DNA of 64,000 bases, taken from positions 35,760,631 to 35,824,630 of the forward strand of contig CM023539.1 in the NCBI GenBank assembly GCA_013350335.1. Reading direction: 5' to 3'. Below, piece by piece: positions 24,901-33,900 of this stretch. The translations under genes were made by a program, and so were the position numbers. Numbering within the stretch: position 1 is the stretch's first letter; every line of letters starts with the position of its first letter. Below the pieces are notes generated by a model, which worked only from the letters and a program-made list of their open reading frames with translations, was not told the origin of the DNA and made no database searches. This DNA is from Chimonanthus salicifolius. Its lineage: Eukaryota > Streptophyta > Magnoliopsida > Laurales > Calycanthaceae.

Positions 24901-27900
24901 GATTGCTTGTTTAGGCAAGCTTTTGGTAGAAGTTACGTGAATTTGGTGAAAGGAATCTTCTCATGCAAATCCCTTTTCTTCTCCTTTCTCCTACTCACTC
25001 AAGACAACCAAAGGGCCCACTCTTCCACCCTTGCCGGTATTTGTACCTTTGCTGGAGTTGTGAGGAGTCCATTGACTATATATTTCTTCATTTCCCTTTT
25101 ATCTCCTCAATATGGTCCTTTTTCCTCTTTTTTTTTTCTGCTTGGTGACCCTCTCCTTAATAGTTGGGGATCAGGTCCTTTTCATAGAAAAGATGCCCCC
25201 CTTGGAATTTAGTACCTCTTGCAATTATTTGGGAAATATGCCTTGAGTGCAACAAGAGAATTTTTGTCAGGAAGGCTTCCTCATTGTCAAAATCTAATTT
25301 TGTGCATCAGATCTTCTATCATCAAATGGACAGTATTGGGAGATATATTAAAGGGTTTTTCGGTGGGTGATTTTGTAAGAGCTTGGTCTGATACTTCTTA
25401 ATGTATTTACTCCCTTTAAGTATTTTATGTGTTTGGCGATTTTGGTCTCATTTCCTCATTGAGGATGTACCTATCTTTAATAAAATTCTTCTTTTACCTC
25501 TTAAACAAATAATAATAATAAAAGTGAGAGATGTAAATAATTCACATTTACCTAAGAAAATCCCTATGTATACTATAATATAATAATATTATTATATAGC
25601 AACAGCATGGAACACAATGTTGCTAGTATAGTGTCAGCCCATAGGGAATTTTTTTCTAAATAATATCAGTGCCAACCCTAGATAGATTGGATAAATAGCT
25701 AAATGTTATGACATTTTTATGTCAGTGTAACCAATTTGCACACTTTTAAATTTATTTTATCCTTGCAAGAAACTTGCTAGCATACATGTGCCTATTATAA
25801 ATTTTTTGTAATAGGAAGTTCTAGTTTAGACATGGCATGTGGACTTGGTGGGGTTAGATACAAGAAGGTTGGTGGATTTGATACTTACTACTAAAATTCT
25901 CTCTTGTCATTCTTAGCCATCCAATTTGATGCTTCAGAAATCAATGCCCACGTGTGACGAATAATGAATGGCTCTGATCTCTAGCAATATCCTTTGGGGC
26001 TTATTTCTATTAGGTTTTCAAACCTTGTGTGACTGGCTTCCCACATGCCAGACTAGCAGTTTAGGTGCAAGGCTCAAAGTGGTCATGAAATCTAACATGC
26101 AAATCACACACCTATGTTTAAGTCTAATTTTCCTAAGCACAATTATGTAGGTATTTAAATTGGAATTCTTTAGTTTTGTGATTTTGCACGCCAATATTGA
26201 GAAGATAAAATATTATCATTGAAACAAGGAAATATCCAGAATTGCTCATGGAATCAAACTAAATATAAGGCACTGACCTAATTGTGAGCCTTTTACAAAA
26301 GTCCCGGGAGCCTAGGCTAGTGCCTAGGGTGGACCAAGTATGCCTTTGGCTGATGCCATGTGTTGAAATATTGAGTTCATTTTACCATATAGCTATAATA
26401 TATCCATATAGTAGGAATTTCCATTTGCCAAGGGTTTGACGTTGACTGGTTTTTATGTTTTATACAGCTTAGAGAGAACGTTGAGGAATTTCTCCTGCTT
26501 GACTACTGGTGACACTATAATGGTTGCCTACAACAATAAGAAATTTTACATTGATATTGTAGAAACAAAGCCATCTCCCGCCATAAGCATTATAGAGACA
26601 GACTGTGAGGTTGACTTTGCTCCTCCTCTGGATTATAAAGAACCTGAAAGACCTGAACCATCTATTGTGTCAAGCACGGCACCATCTCAAGGTTTTTATT
26701 TCGCTGGCCTATCTGCTCTGGCATCCAATGTCTCTGATCACTTTGTTTTTGAGCTTTCTTGGTTGTCCATTTTCTGTTTCCATACACGCATGAAGTAAAT
26801 TTAAAAACAAAGAGGGGATAACTTCTTGATGTTGCCAAAATGTCCATTTGAACACGTGGCAAAATGGATGTGTAAATTCATTTCCTGTTTGTTTGGATAA
26901 GTCTGCAAATCAGAAATCACAGCAGATGTTTGCATGATGTCACTGATCCTGGTTTTCCATGTAAAACACAGGACACAACAACCAACCACTGCCATAATCT
27001 TCAAGAAGAAAGGGATCACTTCGTCTGTGATGGGAATTTGGTCGGAAGTCTGAACCTAGAATCCAACACCAACTTTCTGCTCGGCCACTATGGGCTTTAG
27101 CCTGGTCATTATAGTGAAACCCTGTTGGTAATCGGGCCTCGCTTGGGCTTATGTATGCTCTAGCCCAAAAGCCTGAAGCTGGGGCCAAGAACTAAAGAAT
27201 AAAGGTTTATCTTGGTTCGTAACTGTTAGAAAACTTTTTTTTAAATGGTTCATATATTAATAGAAAAAGATCACTAGAGGTGCGTATACAGAAAGCGAAA
27301 TCAAACAACAACAACAAGTGAATTGCTCGCAAAAGGCCAACTGGCTGGCACCAAAACAAAACAGGAAAAAATCAAGTGAGATCCTCACATTCTTTGTAGG
27401 CACGCAAACTGTTTGACGTAGAGATGTTCCTGAATTCCTGGAGGGAGGAAATTCACGAAGCACACTTGGTGAGGCTACGTCTTGCAACCGCCGCACTAGA
27501 TTCCACAGTACCTTTGAACAACCTGTTATTACGTTCCCACCACAGGCTCCACATAGTGGCAAGTAAAGAAAACTGCCACAAGTAGTAGCACTTAGGTGAG
27601 GCGGAGATAATATCCCAAGTGAAAGAGAGCTTGGCCACTAACGAAGGCATAACCCAGCCCACACCAAACTGAGCAAGGACTGAGCTCCATACATTATAAG
27701 AGAAAGAACAGTGAATAAGAAGCTGGTTCGATTCTTCAGATGCTTGAAGGCAAAAAGGGTAAGCACTTTCTCCGTCTTTTTCCGCAAATTATCTCGAGTC
27801 AAGATTTTCTCCAATCCAGCAGTCCAAAGAAAACTAATAGCCCTGGGAGGAGCTTTGATGGACCAAATCTTAGGGTTAATCGTAGCGACAACAGTAGTCG

Positions 27901-30900
27901 TAAGATTCCAAGAATAGAACAACTTTACTGAGAACAGTCCATTCTTGTCAGGCCACCACAGAAGACTGTCCTCCTTGGAAGTGTGGATTCTGTAGGAGGA
28001 AACAGTAAGGAGAAGCTCCAAGGCATCGGCTTTAGAGTCAAATAGGTTACAATGAAGAGGAATGCCCCAAACCATATGCACACCATTAATTGAATAGGAA
28101 TCTGAGGTAGTCCCAAGTGGCCGAAGTGATAGGCGATAAAGAGAAGGAAACCAAGAAGCCAAAGTAGAGCTATCACTCCACGCTTCAGTAACTATTGGAA
28201 AACTTATTGTTGGGGTCTAGAGTGGCTCAACTTTTATTTCCAAGCATGGTTCTTCAATCATTCGCTCCCTTTTCTTATTAAAGGACTTTGTGTCCGTCTT
28301 CACCTTCTATACTGTGCATGGGTCTCTGTATTTTCAAATGCACTTCTCAAATCCTTCTTTGCATCATTTTTTGTGATATGCACAAATCTCTCTCTCTCTG
28401 AGAAAAACACAAACGAGATCTCAAGCAATGTTTTTGTTTTTCTTTGAAAATAGGATTTTCAATAAAAGGGAGCATTTGCAAAAAAGAAGAGAGGTAGTTT
28501 TTGCAAAAAACAAGTTAGTTTTCAACTTTACTTTTTGTTTCCCAATGCTTGCTGAAAGATTGTGATGCACACACTCGTAAAGGCCTCCTGTGGACATGGG
28601 GAGCGGGATGTGCATTGGAATGTATGGTAGGGAGAGGGAGGGAGGGAAAGAGAGGGAGGGGGGGGGGGGCGCGGGGTGGCACATTGCACATACCTTGAGA
28701 GAGCATGTTGCTTTGAGAAAAAGAGAGAATGTGAGGAAGATCTAGGACGCCGAATAGGTATCACCCATTGCCTTCTAATGGAGTAGAAACAACATTTAAT
28801 CGTGCCCTAGCCACAAACCTTTCCTTTATTTCCCTTCCCAGCGCTTCCCTATCCCTAACTCTATGGCTTTTCCCCTTTTATTCATGTTACCTCCCTTATT
28901 GCATGTGATTACCATTTTTTTTGCTTTTCCCCCTCTTATGCACTTTCCCTCACTTCTCACTTGTGATAACCAATTGCCCACGTGACCCTTACTTTTACTA
29001 TATAGTTCTCCTTAAATTTAAAAATTTAAATCATAAAAAATTGTTGACATGGTTAAATGATTTAAATAAATAAATATCGTTTGGAAATAATAAATATTCA
29101 AGAAGAAATATGATAGATAGATGGTTTAGTTTGACATGTGGGCCCACTTAAATTATATGTGCTTATAAGGTTTATGATGATTCTAAATTAATCATGTCAA
29201 GATTAATGCAAAAAATTAGGAAGTGATGCATCTCTCTTAATGTCAAATTTAGTCAAATAATAAAATTTCCCTTTTTATCAAAACTTTGAAATAACATAAA
29301 ACTAATTAAGATGACCTTATTTATAATTTTATACACTTAGATTACATATAAATAAAATATATCTTGTCCTTGTTGTCCCCGTGTCCTAAATTTTTGGACA
29401 TGGTGTGTCCCGTATCATTACCCATGGCCGTATCTGGCCTCATAGCTGATAGCTCTTTTTTCATTGAAAATGTATATTGAATCAATTGATACTTGTGCAA
29501 AGAGTAGATTCACCTATCGAAGGGCCATTTCCAGTGAAATGATTTCCTATTTGAAGGGTAGGGAAGTTGCTTTTCCTCTCCAACTTTTGTATGTGGAAAC
29601 ATACAAACATGCCCTTAGTGCATACAATTTTTCCAATCTTTGCAAAAATTGATAGGAACTATTTCTGTTGATGGGTTGGCTGGAAGTAGTTCAACTTTCT
29701 AGACCCAAGGTCAAAACTATGATGTCAGAATAGGATAAATGAACAACATCAATCAGTTCTAGTAAGTTTTGACACAGCTTGACCAGTTTAGACCTTCAGA
29801 TATGGTTTGAAACAAAATGGATATGTTTGGTTAGTTTCAACTGACCAGTCCATCTGGCTAAAACCACTTATTTTTCAACCTCTGCCCTGACTCAATATCA
29901 GCTATCAGCTACCATGTATCTGTCTGCATTGCTGTGACAGGGTTTGTGATTGGCTGTGAACATGTGGGTTAATTGAACTGCTTGCAATTGGAGTACATCC
30001 AAACTCATCCTTGGCATGGAAGCCCACCAAGTCTGTCTTTCACACAACTGTCATTGAGGGAGTTGTTTTAAAAGAAAGTAAAAAAAGAAGGTTCCATTTA
30101 CATGTTCAGTTGATGGCAAACTTGTGTCATCAAGAAATACTAATATTCCACACATTTCTATATGCATTTTGATTTTCTCTGGCATCGCAGGTTTTTTGAT
30201 GAATGCTCCATTGATTCTGATCATTTATTATTCTGTAATAGGGCTTTTATTTGTGTTAGTCAAATCCTCTTTTTTGGCTGTCCTCCCATCTATATGATCA
30301 AACACTAGATCATTAAAAATAAGACATGCAATAAGCAGCAAGAGGAAGTAATTACAGAGGAGTAGCATTCTGTAAAGATTTTCAGATGACTTTCACGAGT
30401 ACATTTTTTTCTGTATCCCCTATCTGCAGTTTCTTGACAATTTCCAAGCATGTTTTCTTATGATACAAAATCCCATGTTCAGATATATAGATATGTAACA
30501 CATGAGATGTCAGACACAATGTCTAGACAAATCTAGAGGTAGAAATGTCCTTGCATTTTTGTGAAAAAAAGAATTAAATTACATTAGTATGAGAACATGA
30601 AAGAACAAAATTTGCTCAAGCATACCTAGGTGTTGGTACCTCAATTTTTTACAAATTGCTGAAAGCAGACATGATCTGAGTCTCTACAACATCTATCCAA
30701 TATAACTAAAGAAGTCTAAGAAGGTATATGAAAGATCGCGATGGTTTAGACTTTGACTTTATATGGTTTAGTCATGACTCATGACAAATTGGACCTCATA
30801 TGGGTTGATCAAATGAAGGCCCAACTAAATCCAACAAGATCCACAAGGATTTGGACATTAAAAAGTTCAATCAATCAAAAGGATGACATAAATTATTTGA

Positions 30901-33900
30901 AATGCCTAAGGAGATGACTGCTGACATATCTAAGGGCTAAGAAATGCTTCAAAGGAGATGGATCATTTATTGCATAGTTTATGTAAAGATACAAAATGGG
31001 GCCTGCTCATGATGATCATACAATTATGACTTGAGAACCACTTGGGAGATCCTTCAATTGCCTTTCAAACACAAATTACAGACCATCAATAGGATGCATA
31101 TATAAAAAGATACAAGTTGTGACCCACCTATAATGATCACTTGATCATCACTTTGATATGATTTTAGAGATCCTTAAATTAGCTTCCTGACATGACTCAC
31201 GAACTTTAAATTTGAGTTAGGATGAAAAAGTTATGGTTGAAAACTTGAAATACCAAAACTGTCTAAATATGGATGCATCCACTTTCCATCATCAGATAGA
31301 TAGTCAATTTGGCCTTCTAAAGTGGTACTGGAATTGTAGTCTAGACAAGGGAGAAATGTGCCAAAAACCAAGGTTCTTTGAAAAGAAATGAAAACTTTTG
31401 AACCACATGTGCGATTCTTAACACTGCATCTAGTGGTTTCCAGAACTGCACCTTGCTGGACCACACCCAGTGGCTTCTAGAACCAAGGAGGAACTGCACC
31501 TTGGAGAACTGCAGTTAGCAGTTTTTCAACTAGTGGGTTTCAGTACCACACCATCCAGAATGGCACCTGGCAGTTCCCGAAACTGCTTCTAGCAGTTCTA
31601 CAACCAACAGTTCTAAAGATCTTCAACCTGTAAATAGGAATCCCTTGAGGCACAAATGCCACTTTTTGGCTAGAGATAAAATGGAATTTTCTGAAGAACT
31701 TTACAAGCATCTGAAGTTCAATTGAAGAATCGATCCTTCAGGTTCTTTGGAGATGAGATCCTTCAGGATCTTTGGATATGATCTTCCTGAGATTCATCTT
31801 GAATTTGCAGAGATCCTTTGAACACCTTAAGGACTTCGAATCTCTTAAGTCTTTGAGGTTTCTTTTCAAAGTTCCTAGAGTTCCAAAGTTTACAACTCGG
31901 GGGACTTCTCTTTAATTCTTTTAAGAAAAACGTATCTCTATATCACTCTCAAGGCCCTTGGAGATCTCCACAAACTTGAAGACAACTAGGAATTTCATTT
32001 TGTATTTTGAAACTGTGCTCTATACTCTTGTATTCCAAAGTTATTGGAAAAAATCTCCCAAAGAGGAGCTTAGATTTGGTACTGTCACTATTTGCACTCA
32101 CATAAAAATCACAACAAATTCATTTTGAAATCTGTTTTCAACACAAAGTACATAAGAATTTATTGCAATGCCATACAATGAGGTCATTAATTATATTAGA
32201 ATAAAATAATGACATAAAGAAAATAAAATTCCCATACTTGCTACATCAATTTGTATCCATCCAATTCCTAGCGGTTGTGTTGCCCCATTCTTGACATACC
32301 TGTTTGTGGTTTACATTATTAGACTTGATTCAACATTTTGATTGAAGATTTTTAAGTTGTGTTTAAAAAAAATTCAGACCGTTCCTTTTAAGAAAGTTCT
32401 TATCATGATTCATGGTTGGCCTTCCAAACTTAATTTCTTCTCGTTCTTTGCTATTTAGTTTGTTCCATGTTGACACTAATATATATGGAATTACCAGTAC
32501 TTATTAATTTTACTTATTAAATGCAAAGTGAGTAGTAGATAGCCTCTGTTTTCCAATGTTACATAATGTTTACATACAGTAATGGTGTGCAACATTTTTC
32601 ACTTGTCAGTGAAATGTGTTTTGGTTTATAAATTATAAATGGCCCTGCATGCAACAAGTCCTGATCTTGCTGACAATCAGGTCTAGTGGTCCATTGATTT
32701 GTAGGATCCTGACTGTGGATCTAGTGGGCCCTACTACGGATGGATAATGGATACCCAAAAGTCTACCAAATTGTGTCTTGGTGGATTCGTTCAAAGACTA
32801 ACCAGGTGCTTCTACAATTGAATTGAGGCTGATTAAATGATTTGATACAACCAACTTTTCTGCACTTTTTTTTTCAAAAAAAAATTATTAACTTCTATAT
32901 CTCATGCTTGAGTTAAAAGGGAAAGGATTTGCTTATTTTTATGTTTTCAGTAATGGCATGTTTCTTATGTCAGATGTCTGAATGACACATAATTGGACAA
33001 ATGAATAGGTCACTTTTTGGTTGAGTACAAAGTTTGGCAATTGTAACACTATTTAAAGGGTTTTTTTTTTTTTTGGGGGGGGTGGTGGGGGATGGGTGAG
33101 AGGGATTAGAAGACGTTAGTTTAAGAGCAAGGGTCATACAAACTAGCCTAGAGCTTTGATAGGAAGCCAAAGCTTAGATTTTTTCTTTTATCACATTTAG
33201 GCCATATAAACAAATTGCACGACTCTAACTAGCCCCAGTTTTCACTTCTTTTTTGAGGACCAAGCCCCAGTTTTCACTTTATTAGAAGGGAAGGGGCAAT
33301 ATGAACAAGCTAGCATTCAAAGGAAGCTAAGATTGAAAAAGGGAAGAAAATGATACAAACAAAATACACGTGATTGATACTAACTCCAATTCTCACTAAA
33401 CTCATTTATTTTGTCGTCTTTTTTTTTTTTTAAAAAAAAAAAAACTGTTTTTAGAGGTTCACATTTTCTGTTACCCTCTCTAGAAAAGGCCAAAACATTT
33501 CTGCTGAGAAATGGGATTTTTGAACTGAATGCTTTTAATGGTGTATTGATTCTCCAACTTTCACTTTAGTTTCCCCATTTTTTCATTGGGAATGAATTAA
33601 CTTGGAGTAGTAGTAAAATTGGTAACTGCTTAGTTTGCAACAACCTTGTAGTAAAAGCCTTAATTTCTATCTAGTTTACATTAGTTCCTTGAACCGACTT
33701 TCAAATCCCTCTAGTGGCACCCATATACCAGCGGTACCATTTCCAGTGGAGATGCTGTTGTTAAAATTCATCTTCAAGGCACCCATTAGATGTGATTTCT
33801 AAATGGGATTCTTACTAGCACACCATTCATCATCATCAAATGCCAGAATCTTACTTATCTAGGTTAGTTTTTCGAGTTTTGCTTCTCCATTTGACCTTAT

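Noticed and set aside
29464..29652. An open frame of about 62-69 codons conserved between the duplicated blocks (29464-29652 and 54877-55086)
   Set aside because: The conservation is explained by the segmental duplication. The frame shifts within the second copy, and the peptide matches no family I know.
31231..31464. Minus-strand open frame of 77 codons, repeated at 56617-56865
   Set aside because: It lies inside the possible solo LTR and diverges by frameshift between copies. No recognisable domain.
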